From an uncultured Eubacteriales bacterium (GTDB lineage: Bacteria > Bacillota > Clostridia > Christensenellales > UBA1242), in NCBI GenBank assembly GCA_900557645.1, contig USSZ01000006.1:1-39241 (forward strand): DNA of 39,241 nucleotides. The letters are read 5' to 3'. This document shows, in pieces, positions 7,605 through 15,658 of this stretch. The notes below the pieces were generated by a model. It did not search any database. It was given only the letters and a program-made list of their open reading frames with translations, and was not told where the DNA came from. The translations under genes and the position numbers were made by a program. Within the stretch, counting starts at the first letter, position 1. The number at the start of each line of letters is the position of its first letter.

Positions 7605-8333
7605 TTATAAAGACATTTGTTTTTCTAATTCAATCTTCATATCACCTAAAATTCTTTTTTCAAGTCTTGAAATATAACTTTGACTAATTCCCAGTTTTAT
7701 CGCAACTTCTCTTTGAGTAAGTTCTTCCTGTCCCATTAATCCATATCTCAATATCATAATTTCTTTTTCTCTATTATTTAACTTTGAAATAAGTTCATAA
7801 ATAAGTGCCTTATCTGCAGGTTCATCAACTGTTCTTTCTTCTATATCATCATCACAAGGAATTATATCGGATAATACTAATTGATTACCATCATAATCTT
7901 CACATAAAGGTTTGTCCAAACTTATATCATTTTTTATTTTTGTAGTTTTTCTTATTTGCATTAAAATCTCATTTTCAATACATCTAGAAGCATAAGTTGC
8001 AAGCCTTATATTTTTGTCAACTTTAAAAGTTCGGACTGCTTTTATAAGACCGATTGCTCCTGTAGAAATCAAGTCTTCAAAATCTATATTTGTATTCTCA
8101 AATTTTTTTGCTATATAAGCAACAAGACGCAAATTATGCTCTATTAATTTCTCAGATGCTGATAAATCACCTTGTTCTTTTAATAAAAGCAATCTATTTT
8201 CTTCTTCGCTATCAAGTGGAGGCAAGAACTCTTCATTGCCACACACATAACAAACAATATTTTCAACCTTGAGCAAACTATTTTTATGAAATAAATCATA
8301 TAAAAATTTTCTTATTTTAAATATAAATTGCAT
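7605..8333 (-). CDS. sigE: RNA polymerase sigma-E factor precursor (early mother cell)
   Basis: 242 aa. The first about 25 residues are a basic/hydrophobic pro-sequence (MQFIFKIRKFLYDLFHK...) that keeps the factor membrane-bound and inactive until SpoIIGA removes it. Region 2 has LIEHNLRLVAYIAKKFENTNIDFEDLISTGAIGLIKA (split over 64-100) and LATYASRCIENEILM; region 4 has LTQREVAIKLGISQSYISRLEKR. It sits 21 nt after spoIIGA in the same operon, exactly as in Bacillus and Clostridia. Confidence 0.96.
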   Translation of the reverse strand: MQFIFKIRKFLYDLFHKNSLLKVENIVCYVCGNEEFLPPLDSEEENRLLLLKEQGDLSASEKLIEHNLRLVAYIAKKFENTNIDFEDLISTGAIGLIKAVRTFKVDKNIRLATYASRCIENEILMQIRKTTKIKNDISLDKPLCEDYDGNQLVLSDIIPCDDDIEERTVDEPADKALIYELISKLNNREKEIMILRYGLMGQEELTQREVAIKLGISQSYISRLEKRILGDMKIELEKQMSL

Positions 8334-8354
8334 AAATCCTCCTATCCTATTAAA

Positions 8355-9155
8355 TTATACAAGTTCACTATGTAGCAATATATTTTTGCCAAAACTTTTT
8401 TCAAAACCAGAAAATGACAACCCCAGCATTACATTTTTGAAAGTTTTGTTTTCCCCTATTGACAATTCATCTACAGTAAAAACAAAAATACTTGTCCCAC
8501 TTCCTACACTATTTATCTTTATGTAATGTCCGTTTTTTATAGAACTTTCATTAAACTTTTTTGACCAAGCAGATAAATATGATATATCATGATAAAATTT
8601 ATGAAATACTTCAAAAGTAACAAGGATAATCGGTTTCTTTGTAATCGTATCATATAACATATTCCCACTATCTAAAAATCCTTCTTCTTCTACTTTTGTT
8701 TGCCCATCTTTTAAAATAACTTTATAAGTGAAATTTTTTATAATACTTGCCTTGTGTTGATAATGCAAGACGATACAACAGGCAAAATATATAATACTCG
8801 ATATTATAACAACAATAAATATCGGAAATTGACCTATTATATTTTGCAAAGCATAACAACCACCACCAAAAATAAAAGTAGTTAAAATAAACACCAAAAA
8901 TGTCAAAATAAATTTTTTAAAAGTTGAATATCTAAAAGAAATACATATCATAATAAATGCTACAGCAATTTGTAACAATATTTTAGCATACAAAGGAAGA
9001 GAAAAAAGAGGAGAGATAAGTGAAATAGTTGTTCCAAATAAAGCAGAAACAAACCATAATCTTGCCTTTTCACGAAGAAAACGCTCTGTTAATTTTAATA
9101 TAAAGGAGTTTAAAAATAAATTTATGCAAAGAGATATTTCAACTACAATTTCCAT
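8355..9155 (-). CDS. spoIIGA: Sporulation sigma-E processing peptidase SpoIIGA
   Basis: 266-aa membrane aspartyl protease. Residues 1-135 form five or so membrane helices; the cytosolic C-terminal half carries the catalytic D-S-G-N motif (D162) and later GLSFSGFEKSFG. It is activated across the intermembrane space by SpoIIR (also encoded in this window) and cleaves the pro-sequence of sigma-E, encoded directly downstream. The start follows AAAGAGGGG. A TTGCGAA at 9212-9218 differs from the Spo0A box TGNCGAA at one position and may be the control site. Confidence 0.93.
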   Translation of the reverse strand: MEIVVEISLCINLFLNSFILKLTERFLREKARLWFVSALFGTTISLISPLFSLPLYAKILLQIAVAFIMICISFRYSTFKKFILTFLVFILTTFIFGGGCYALQNIIGQFPIFIVVIISSIIYFACCIVLHYQHKASIIKNFTYKVILKDGQTKVEEEGFLDSGNMLYDTITKKPIILVTFEVFHKFYHDISYLSAWSKKFNESSIKNGHYIKINSVGSGTSIFVFTVDELSIGENKTFKNVMLGLSFSGFEKSFGKNILLHSELV

Positions 9156-9211
9156 ATTCCCCTCTTTTTTATAGTTTAAAACAAAATAAAAAAATCAACA
9201 TAAGAGAAAAA

Positions 9212-9218
9212 TTGCGAA
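9212..9218 (+). promoter_or_regulatory. Possible Spo0A box upstream of spoIIGA
   Basis: TTGCGAA matches six of seven positions of the 0A box (TGNCGAA), about 60 bp upstream of the gene. The spoIIG operon is Spo0A-activated in B. subtilis. A single short near-match in AT-rich DNA is weak evidence. Confidence 0.25.
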
Positions 9219-9307
9219 TAATAAATATAAAAATCATTAATTATATTATTTTGAATTTTTGAACTCAATATTTTAAAAATATTCTTTAATATCATATATA
9301 ACATAAA

Positions 9308-9334
9308 AAAAGTTAGATTTTAAATCTAACTTTT
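9308..9334. terminator. Terminator after the lipoprotein gene
   Basis: Perfect 13-bp inverted repeat AAAAGTTAGATTT / AAATCTAACTTTT with T residues on the minus-strand 3' side. It insulates the lipoprotein gene from spoIIGA. Confidence 0.75.
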
Positions 9335-9336
9335 AA

Positions 9337-10185
9337 TTAATCTTTAAGTTGATACCATGACTTTATATGATGTATTGCCAAACCAAAATTTTGATTAATT
9401 ATTTTATCCAATTTCTCTATTTGACTATAAAGGTATTCTTTCCCCTCTTCATAATAAGTAACAATATCTTCTTCCTCACCAGTTTCTACAGATATAAAAA
9501 TCTGTTTTTCTTTTTCATTTGCATATTGAAGTTCTTCCATTGCAACATTAACCATATCTTCAGCACTATCCCTATAACTCATAACAAAAACTCTATTTGC
9601 ATAATCAATAACATACTTGAATGCCTCTTGCGTTTTTTCATCATAATTTATAATATCTTCAAGCCAAAATGGCAAATCAAAATCAAATTTAATAAACTTA
9701 TATTTATTAGTTATAGTTTTAACAAAATCTATATACTGAACAATCAACTCTTCTTTATTACTATTCCAATTTGGATGTTGATGTGGCTCAAGATCTATAT
9801 GCACACCTTCAAACTTATTTATTTGATTATTTTGAAATTGTTCAAACTTTTCCATTTCTTCATAAAAAAGATTATAATCATCAAGCCATTGATATTCACC
9901 ACAAAGCCAATAGACTTTAATACCAAGATTATTTGATTCTTTAATAAAATCAGCATTTTTCTGACTAAAATCGCTCGTATAATAATAAATTTCGTCAACA
10001 TTGTTCTCACTTGCAAAAATCAAATAATCATTTGACAAACGATTATCCCACCACCAAACACCCACAGGGAAATTTGTATTTGATAAAATTGGTTTCTTAT
10101 CCCCACAAGAGATAAACAAAAAACCTGATATCAAAAAAATTGACACAAAAACAATATTACAAATAAAAAATCCTATTTTTTTCAT
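9337..10185 (-). CDS. Putative lipoprotein with glycosidase-like TIM-barrel
   Basis: 282 aa. A lysine-start signal peptide (1-26) ends in the lipobox-like F-I-S-C (C27), so the protein is probably lipid-anchored outside the cell. The body begins GVWWWDNR and includes EGVHIDLEPHQHPNW (about 127-141) and the strand VFVMSYRD (about 200-207); D-x-E at the end of a beta-strand and the M-S-Y strand are reminiscent of GH18-like or related TIM-barrel hydrolases, with D131/E133 as possible acid residues. No family can be named with certainty. It lies between ftsZ and spoIIGA, a junction that is usually tight, and has its own terminator. Confidence 0.55.
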   Translation of the reverse strand: MKKIGFFICNIVFVSIFLISGFLFISCGDKKPILSNTNFPVGVWWWDNRLSNDYLIFASENNVDEIYYYTSDFSQKNADFIKESNNLGIKVYWLCGEYQWLDDYNLFYEEMEKFEQFQNNQINKFEGVHIDLEPHQHPNWNSNKEELIVQYIDFVKTITNKYKFIKFDFDLPFWLEDIINYDEKTQEAFKYVIDYANRVFVMSYRDSAEDMVNVAMEELQYANEKEKQIFISVETGEEEDIVTYYEEGKEYLYSQIEKLDKIINQNFGLAIHHIKSWYQLKD

Positions 10186-10260
10186 GTAAATATGATATTA
10201 AAATAATCTATTCAAGTCAATCTATTCAATGTATTTATAATTAAACTTAAGTTTATTATA

Positions 10261-10518
10261 TTAATCACTAAAATTTTGTTCTATTTCTTTAATTACTTTT
10301 ACAATCTGCTTTAAAAACATTTCACAATCTGCTTTTCTTAATGTTATATCTTCATTTTCTAAATGTAAAACTACATCACTATACAAATCTTGTCTATAAC
10401 GATTTTTATCTTTTGGATAACTACTTACTTTGCTATAAGACTTAAGTTCACTTGGTTTTATTGTTCTATAAATATTTTTCGTATTTATAATAAGTAAACC
10501 ATTTTGATAAACTAACAT
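10261..10518 (-). CDS. Small conserved-looking protein of unknown function (85 aa)
   Basis: 85 aa, soluble, with a beta-rich first half (LVYQNGLLIINTKNIYRTIKP) and a C-terminal helix (MFLKQIVKVIKEIEQ). The fold could be a PH-like small barrel plus helix, but this is inference. Its ATG overlaps the stop of the 46-aa membrane protein gene upstream (ATGTTAG), so translation is probably coupled. Not recognised. Confidence 0.6.
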   Translation of the reverse strand: MLVYQNGLLIINTKNIYRTIKPSELKSYSKVSSYPKDKNRYRQDLYSDVVLHLENEDITLRKADCEMFLKQIVKVIKEIEQNFSD

Positions 10519-10652
10519 TCTATCAAATTTACATATTCTGCCAAGTTTAAATATTTATCTAAAAAGAGCATTATAGTTCCGCCTATAAAAGGAATTAAGG
10601 CTAACCCCATATATAAAATTAAAGGATGTTTAATTCTTTTCTTCTTTCTCAT
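10512..10652 (-). CDS. Small membrane protein (46 aa)
   Basis: 46-codon ORF starting MRKKKRIKHP, then one hydrophobic helix (about 11-32, LILYMGLALIPFIGGTIMLFL) and a short tail. Positive-inside rule predicts a cytosolic N-terminus. The start has a modest AGAGAAG ribosome binding site. The end overlaps the next gene by 7 nt, which argues that both are real and form a two-gene unit. Unknown function. Confidence 0.55.
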   Translation of the reverse strand: MRKKKRIKHPLILYMGLALIPFIGGTIMLFLDKYLNLAEYVNLIEC

Positions 10653-10720
10653 TTACTTCTCTTTTAATTCTTTGTTATTTATTTTATCATATATTTATTA
10701 AAATCAAAAATATAAACAAA

Positions 10721-10743
10721 AAAAACAGCAAAATGCTGTTTTT
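10721..10743. terminator. Terminator of ftsZ
   Basis: AAAAACAGCA / TGCTGTTTTT with a 3-nt loop and flanking A and T runs; works in both orientations, on the minus strand right after the ftsZ stop. Confidence 0.85.
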
Positions 10744-10752
10744 TTAAATTAA

Positions 10753-11961
10753 TTATCTTTTATTTTTTCTAAGTTTTTCAATCCATGGTGGAACATTTGA
10801 AGATTTAACTTCAACTCTTGAAGAACCAAGATTTTGATTATTTCTTTCAATTGAAACATCTGGTCTTGACATTTCTTCTTCCTTTTCTTTTTGAACATAA
10901 TTTGAAAACATACTTCTAGCAGAGAAAGGACTTCTTTCTTGGCCCATATTTCCAATAGAACGTGCTTTTTCCATTTCTTGTGCTTTTTTCTCTTCCTCTT
11001 TTTTCTTGTCATTAGGATTTTGGAAACCTGTAGCAATTAAAGTAATTTCAACTTCATCATGCATATTTTCATCAATACTTGTTCCAAGAATAATATTGCA
11101 ATCAGGTGCAACAACTTCACGAACAAGTGCAGCAGCCTCACTAATATCATCTTGAGTAAGATCATTACCACCTTTTATGTTAATAAGAAGACCTGTTGCT
11201 CCTTCTATAGTTGTTTCAAGAAGAGGACTTGCAACTGCTTGTTTAACAGCCTCTAGCGCTTTATTATCTCCTGCACCATAACCAATACCCATGTGAGCAA
11301 GACCTTTATCTTTCATAATTGTTGTAACGTCAGCAAAGTCAAGATTAATAAGTCCTGGGAAAACTATAAGGTCAGATATTCCTTGAACACCTTGTCTTAA
11401 TACATCATCTGCAAATCTGAAAGATTCCATTATAGGTGTCTTTTTAGGAACAATTTGAAGAAGTTTTTCGTTTGGAATAACAACCAAAGCATCTACATAT
11501 TTTCTTAATTTTTCAAGACCTTCATCAGCATTTTTGGCTCTTACAGGCCCTTCAAAACTAAAAGGTTTTGTGATAACAGCAATTGTTAATATTCCAAGTT
11601 CTTTAGCAATTTGAGCAATTACAGGTGCAGCACCTGTTCCTGTTCCACCCCCCATACCTGCTGTAATAAATACAAGGTTTGCATCTTTTAACATTTCAGT
11701 TAAAGAAGTTTTACTTTCTTCTGCTGCCTTTTGTCCTATTTCAGGTTTAGCACCAGCCCCACGACCACCTGTAAGACGTTCACCAATTTGAAGTCTTGTT
11801 TCAGCCTTGCTTAAAAGTAAAGCCTGTTGATCTGTATTAACAGCGATAAATTCAGCAGAACTTACACCTGCATCAATCATACGATTAACAGCGTTGTTTC
11901 CACCCCCACCAACACCAATAACTTTGATTTTGGTTGCTGAAGTATTGTAATTGTTTTCCAT
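10753..11961 (-). CDS. ftsZ: Cell division protein FtsZ
   Basis: 402-aa tubulin-like GTPase that forms the Z-ring. Nucleotide-binding GVGGGGNNAVNRM (17-29) and the tubulin signature GGGTGTG (104-110) are intact; the T7-loop region NLDFADV follows. A charged linker (about 318-388, rich in K/E/R/S) leads to the C-terminal peptide N-V-P-P-W-I-E-K-L-R-K-N, a variant of the usual (D/E)-I-P-x-F-L-R that binds FtsA/SepF, with basic residues at the end. Start has AAGGAG. Preceded by a 215-nt gap after ftsA. Confidence 0.98.
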   Translation of the reverse strand: MENNYNTSATKIKVIGVGGGGNNAVNRMIDAGVSSAEFIAVNTDQQALLLSKAETRLQIGERLTGGRGAGAKPEIGQKAAEESKTSLTEMLKDANLVFITAGMGGGTGTGAAPVIAQIAKELGILTIAVITKPFSFEGPVRAKNADEGLEKLRKYVDALVVIPNEKLLQIVPKKTPIMESFRFADDVLRQGVQGISDLIVFPGLINLDFADVTTIMKDKGLAHMGIGYGAGDNKALEAVKQAVASPLLETTIEGATGLLINIKGGNDLTQDDISEAAALVREVVAPDCNIILGTSIDENMHDEVEITLIATGFQNPNDKKKEEEKKAQEMEKARSIGNMGQERSPFSARSMFSNYVQKEKEEEMSRPDVSIERNNQNLGSSRVEVKSSNVPPWIEKLRKNKR

Positions 11962-12176
11962 AAAAATCTCCTTGATTATTTTGTTACATTAATTGTAATA
12001 CTTTTTGAATAAATTTGCAATCATTTCTATAAAAATTTTTTATAAAATGTATTATGTTGCAATTTTGGCATTTTTTCTGTATATTTATACATTTTCAATT
12101 ATAGCACATTTTTAAAAAATTACAAGATATAAACACAATTTTTCTTTTGTAAAATGAAAATATTTATAATTTAATC

Positions 12177-13310
12177 TTAATTAGTTTCTTGTGAACTTAA
12201 AGCAGAATTTACAAGTGAATAAATAGAAGCATATTCTGGTTTATCTTTTCCAGGTATCGGTGGCACACCATAAGTTATATTTCTTCCTAGGCATTTTGCA
12301 AGATAATCTCGTCCACCTTTAATTTTGCTTATACCACCACCAGACAAATATACAGGAAGATAGGTAAGATATTCTTTAGAATACATCTGCACGCACTTTG
12401 CAATAACTTGGGCTAGTTCATCAATTCTATAACCTGCAACTTCGTTTGCACTATTAAGCATAATTTTTTCAACCTTTCCAAGGTCAAGCGTCAATTCATA
12501 AAAATCGTTTTGCTTTCCCTTTAATGATAAAACAATTTGTCTTTTAAGTCTGTCAGCCTCTCCCATTGAAAGGTCAAATGCTTCAGACAAATCATTTGTA
12601 ATAAATCCCCCACCTCTTGAAAATGAAGTAAGACCAATAAGTCCTTCACCTTTTGCAAATGCGATGCTAGTTGTCAAATCTCCGACATCGACAAGTAGAG
12701 ATAAATCTTCTCTCTTCTCTTTTGGCATAACAAATAATACTTGTGCAAGAGGCTCTGAAATATATTCAACGCTCTCAAAATTCAAACCAGCAACAATAGA
12801 ATTAAAGAGTTCTATGTATTCTTTGTCAGCATAAATTATTGATAAATTTGCAGAAATAGAATTTGCACTTTCACCAATAGGAGTCAAAGTAAATCTCCCA
12901 TCGTCAAGAGAATAATTTATAGGATTTACACTAACTACTTCAACATCAGCACTCTTTGCTTTTTCACTTGCCATATAAAATAAAGAATCAATATCAGCCT
13001 TTTTTATCTTTCTTCTATCACCAAAATTTATTGAAACTTCACTACTGCGAACAGAAGAAAACTCTGCAGGCACACCTATGTATACTTTGTTAATCTTTTT
13101 ATTAGGTTCAATATCAAATTCTTCGATAATCTGTTGAAAAAGATTTGATAATTTTTCTTGTTTTAAAAATTTTCCTTCGTAAAATCCATCATACTCAATC
13201 TCTTTATAACCTTTAATATTAAAAGTGTTATTAAGCCCTCTACCAGCAAACATTGCTCGCAGTTTTGAAGAACCAATGTCAAAAACCAAAACAAACTTTT
13301 CTTTTTTCAT
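12177..13310 (-). CDS. ftsA: Cell division protein FtsA (lacks usual C-terminal anchor)
   Basis: Actin-like ATPase that tethers FtsZ to the membrane. 377 aa from the ATG (AAGGG ribosome binding site); a GTG two codons upstream overlaps that site and is less likely. Visible: phosphate-1 loop VFDIGSSKLRA (9-19 or so), the SHS2 inserted domain (about 80-165), SEPLAQVLF, phosphate-2 LLVDVGDLTTSIAF, RGGGFITNDLS and adenosine motif LSGGGISKIKG. The protein stops a few residues after the ATPase core (SALSSQETN), without the linker and amphipathic helix of about 40-60 residues found in most FtsA proteins. Confidence 0.9.
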   Translation of the reverse strand: MKKEKFVLVFDIGSSKLRAMFAGRGLNNTFNIKGYKEIEYDGFYEGKFLKQEKLSNLFQQIIEEFDIEPNKKINKVYIGVPAEFSSVRSSEVSINFGDRRKIKKADIDSLFYMASEKAKSADVEVVSVNPINYSLDDGRFTLTPIGESANSISANLSIIYADKEYIELFNSIVAGLNFESVEYISEPLAQVLFVMPKEKREDLSLLVDVGDLTTSIAFAKGEGLIGLTSFSRGGGFITNDLSEAFDLSMGEADRLKRQIVLSLKGKQNDFYELTLDLGKVEKIMLNSANEVAGYRIDELAQVIAKCVQMYSKEYLTYLPVYLSGGGISKIKGGRDYLAKCLGRNITYGVPPIPGKDKPEYASIYSLVNSALSSQETN

Positions 13311-13360
13311 AAACACCCTTCACAAACTAATTAAAACATAACTTTTAATCTATCGAATAT

Positions 13361-13389
13361 AGTTTAAATCAAAATAAAAAATTTGTCAA
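13361..13389 (-). promoter_or_regulatory. Sigma-A promoter of ftsA
   Basis: On the minus strand TTGACA (13384-13389), 17 bp, TAAACT (13361-13366). Perfect -35, 4/6 -10. It reads toward ftsA(-ftsZ), back to back with the nrnA promoter. Confidence 0.65.
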
Positions 13390-13422
13390 TAACTTATAAT
13401 ATTAAAATTTGAATTGTAAAAT

Positions 13423-13452
13423 TTGACAATAATATATAATATTTAGTATAAT
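13423..13452 (+). promoter_or_regulatory. Sigma-A promoter of the nrnA-like gene
   Basis: TTGACA (13423-13428), 18 bp, TATAAT (13447-13452), all consensus bases present, followed by AAGGAGG before the ATG. Confidence 0.8.
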
Positions 13453-13478
13453 ATATATGCTTTACTTAAGGAGGAATA

Positions 13479-14537
13479 ATGCGTTCGTTAAGACAATGCC
13501 TTGAAGATATAGCACAAAGTAAAAATATTGCAATTTTTTGTCATACAATGCCAGATGCTGATACTATCGCATCTGCTGTTGCATTAAAAAAACTTATAAA
13601 ACAAAATCTACCAGAAGGAATTCAAGAAAAACAAATTGATATTTTTGTAGATGCACAGGAAATTAACGAAATTAATGGTGCAATGATTAAAAATATTGAA
13701 ACAAATGTTCAAAATTGTGAAAAATATGACATTGCAATAAGTGTCGACTGTTCAACACCTGAAAGAATGGGGAAATATGAAAGTTTATTCTTTAGTTCAA
13801 AAAAAACTATAAATATTGACCACCACTCAACTAATACTGATTTTGCCGAAAACAACTTGGTTCTTAAGACATCTTCAACTTGTGAAGGCATCTATATATT
13901 AGCAAAAATAAAAAAATATTTTATTTCTGATGAGGTATGTAATTTAATCTATTCAGGTATAATTACAGATACAAACAATTTATCTCAAAATGTAACTATA
14001 TACACCCATAAAATAATTACAGAAATGGTGGAGCGAAAAATAAATATCGAAGCACTGAATGAACATTTCTTTAAAAACAATACAAAATCAAAGGCTTATT
14101 TACTTCAAAAAGCATTAAGTTCATTAAGATTTTTAAGTTCTGATAGAATAGCACTCATGAAACTTACAAAACAAGACCTTGCAAATGCTGATGCAACATT
14201 TGAAGATACAATGGGTATTGTAAATCATGGAATAGAAATCAAAGGTGTTGATATTGCTGTGCTTGCAATTAAACAAGAAGATAATTCTTACTATATCAGC
14301 ATGAGAGGCAAAAATAATGTTAATGTTGGTTTAATTGCTTCAGAGTTTGGTGGTGGTGGACACGATCAAGTTGCCGCATTTCAATACAATGGAAATTTAA
14401 CAGACCTTCAACAACCTTTATTGAAAGCATGCAGAGAAGAACTTGCAAAACACCCTAAAGAAGAAATTGGTGAAAATTTATTTTTTGGCGATAATGAAGA
14501 AACTGACACTTCTACAAATAATATATTTAATGAATAG
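13479..14537 (+). CDS. DHH/DHHA1 phosphoesterase, NrnA-like
   Basis: 352-aa bifunctional nanoRNase / pAp or cyclic-dinucleotide phosphodiesterase family. Motif I HTMPDADTIASA (22-33) keeps H and both D residues but has Ala where Gly is usual; motif II is D-C-S (about 89-91); the DHH motif lies at I-D-H-H-S (about 114-118); motif IV D-T-N; the C-terminal DHHA1 domain has the substrate loop GGGGHDQVAA. The last 30 residues are acidic and family-atypical. It is transcribed divergently from ftsA and placed between ftsA and ftsQ, interrupting the division cluster. The substrate cannot be decided from sequence. Confidence 0.85.
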   Translation: MRSLRQCLEDIAQSKNIAIFCHTMPDADTIASAVALKKLIKQNLPEGIQEKQIDIFVDAQEINEINGAMIKNIETNVQNCEKYDIAISVDCSTPERMGKYESLFFSSKKTINIDHHSTNTDFAENNLVLKTSSTCEGIYILAKIKKYFISDEVCNLIYSGIITDTNNLSQNVTIYTHKIITEMVERKINIEALNEHFFKNNTKSKAYLLQKALSSLRFLSSDRIALMKLTKQDLANADATFEDTMGIVNHGIEIKGVDIAVLAIKQEDNSYYISMRGKNNVNVGLIASEFGGGGHDQVAAFQYNGNLTDLQQPLLKACREELAKHPKEEIGENLFFGDNEETDTSTNNIFNE

Positions 14538-14563
14538 ATTTTACAATTTGATAATTTAATAAT

Positions 14564-14592
14564 AAAAAAGCATATTTTAAATATGCTTTTTT
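14564..14592. terminator. Bidirectional terminator after nrnA-like gene
   Basis: AAAAAAGCATATTT / AAATATGCTTTTTT palindrome directly downstream of the stop; also downstream of ftsQ on the other strand. Confidence 0.8.
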
Positions 14593-14656
14593 GTATAAAA
14601 AATATAAAAATATATATTTTTTTTAATTTTTTTTATTAATTTAAAGTCGTTTTTGT

Positions 14657-15511
14657 TTAATTATTATTTTTTAATATTATATCAAAATAGCAATCATCTT
14701 CCCCATGAGATGTGTAATCATAGTAATTTTTTATTTCAATTGTGCACGTTTTTAAATCTTCTTCTGTTAATATATGCCCATCATTTATTTCTTTACCTAT
14801 ATATGTAAAGATTTGAGCATATACATCAGTAAATAATTTTAATTTTGCCTTAAGTCCATAATTGCAATTTTTTATCAAATATGTCTGCCCGTTAAACATT
14901 TTCATTTCAAAAGCCAATTGATTTTGTTTTATAACATCATCGTATATTGTCATAAAATTGATTTGTTCAATTATTGATTTTTGTTGTCCTAAAGGATAAT
15001 TAAAACCATATAATACAGAATAGATATTTACAAAATTTTCAACATTCAAAAAGTCTCCTATTTCTATCACTTCGTTTGTAATTTGAATGCCACTCAATAA
15101 AATAGGATTATCTTGAGAAGACGAAAAACTATCAACTTTTCTTAAGACTTTAAAATCATCATCACAAATTAAAAACTCGCCACTATTATCAATAGCAAAA
15201 ATTTCCTGTCTTTCTGCAATATGAATAACAAATTTAGATGGAAATACAGTTTCAATATTAATTACTTTGATATATGGATCTGAATCTTCAATATTTTCTA
15301 TATAGTCATTTTTGCCGTGGAAAAACACAGAACTTCCATAACTGAAATCACCTTTTTCAATAATCTCTTCTTTTGTTAAACTTATTTTTTCTATGCTTGT
15401 CCTAAAATCTATAGTTACATCTTTCAATGAAAAAAGTGTAAAAGATAATAAGACCAAAAGCCCTATTATTCCAACAACAACACTCAATGCAATTATCCAA
15501 ACTTTTTTCAT
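14657..15511 (-). CDS. ftsQ: Cell division protein FtsQ/DivIB
   Basis: 284-aa bitopic divisome protein. A short cytosolic start, one transmembrane helix (about 4-29), then the POTRA domain (about 30-100, with VTIDFRTSIEKISLT and the strand V-F-P-S-K-F-V-I-H-I-A-E-R) and the beta domain. FtsQ/DivIB forms a complex with FtsL and DivIC that regulates septal wall synthesis. Position between murA and ftsA supports the name. The sequence is divergent, as usual for this family. Confidence 0.85.
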   Translation of the reverse strand: MKKVWIIALSVVVGIIGLLVLLSFTLFSLKDVTIDFRTSIEKISLTKEEIIEKGDFSYGSSVFFHGKNDYIENIEDSDPYIKVINIETVFPSKFVIHIAERQEIFAIDNSGEFLICDDDFKVLRKVDSFSSSQDNPILLSGIQITNEVIEIGDFLNVENFVNIYSVLYGFNYPLGQQKSIIEQINFMTIYDDVIKQNQLAFEMKMFNGQTYLIKNCNYGLKAKLKLFTDVYAQIFTYIGKEINDGHILTEEDLKTCTIEIKNYYDYTSHGEDDCYFDIILKNNN

Positions 15512-15552
15512 ATAAAAATTCCTTTATATTTTTAATTTTATTAAAAAATGGC

Positions 15553-15654
15553 ATTAGCCTTCAATCAGTGATGTCGCACAATTATTCTATTGTGCCGTTT
15601 GCTAAAGCAAACCTCCAAATTTAACTAGTTAAATTTGGGACATCACTGACTAAT
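15553..15654. repeat. Cloverleaf-like inverted-repeat element between murA and ftsQ
   Basis: Outer stem: TCAGTGATGTC (15565-15575) pairs perfectly with GACATCACTGA (15639-15649). Inside are three perfect hairpins: GCACAAT/ATTGTGC (15576-15595, 6-nt loop), GTTTGC/GCAAAC (15597-15612, 4-nt loop) and a 24-nt palindrome centred on CTAG (15615-15638). An extra ATTAG/CTAAT pair (15553-15557, 15650-15654) lies outside. Nearly every base is paired, in a four-way junction. It begins 10 nt after the murA stop. It could be a structured RNA in the murA-ftsQ transcript, a terminator-like element, or a mobile palindromic element; no target duplication was seen. Confidence 0.8.
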
Positions 15655-15658
15655 ACTA

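Noticed and set aside
9367..9936. 189-codon open frame on the plus strand
   Set aside because: It is antisense to the lipoprotein gene, has low-complexity composition (I, F, K, N) and no ribosome binding site.
15565..15649. Cloverleaf as a tRNA gene
   Set aside because: It has an 11-bp outer stem, a 24-nt palindrome as one arm, no T-loop or anticodon-loop consensus and no CCA-proximal pattern.
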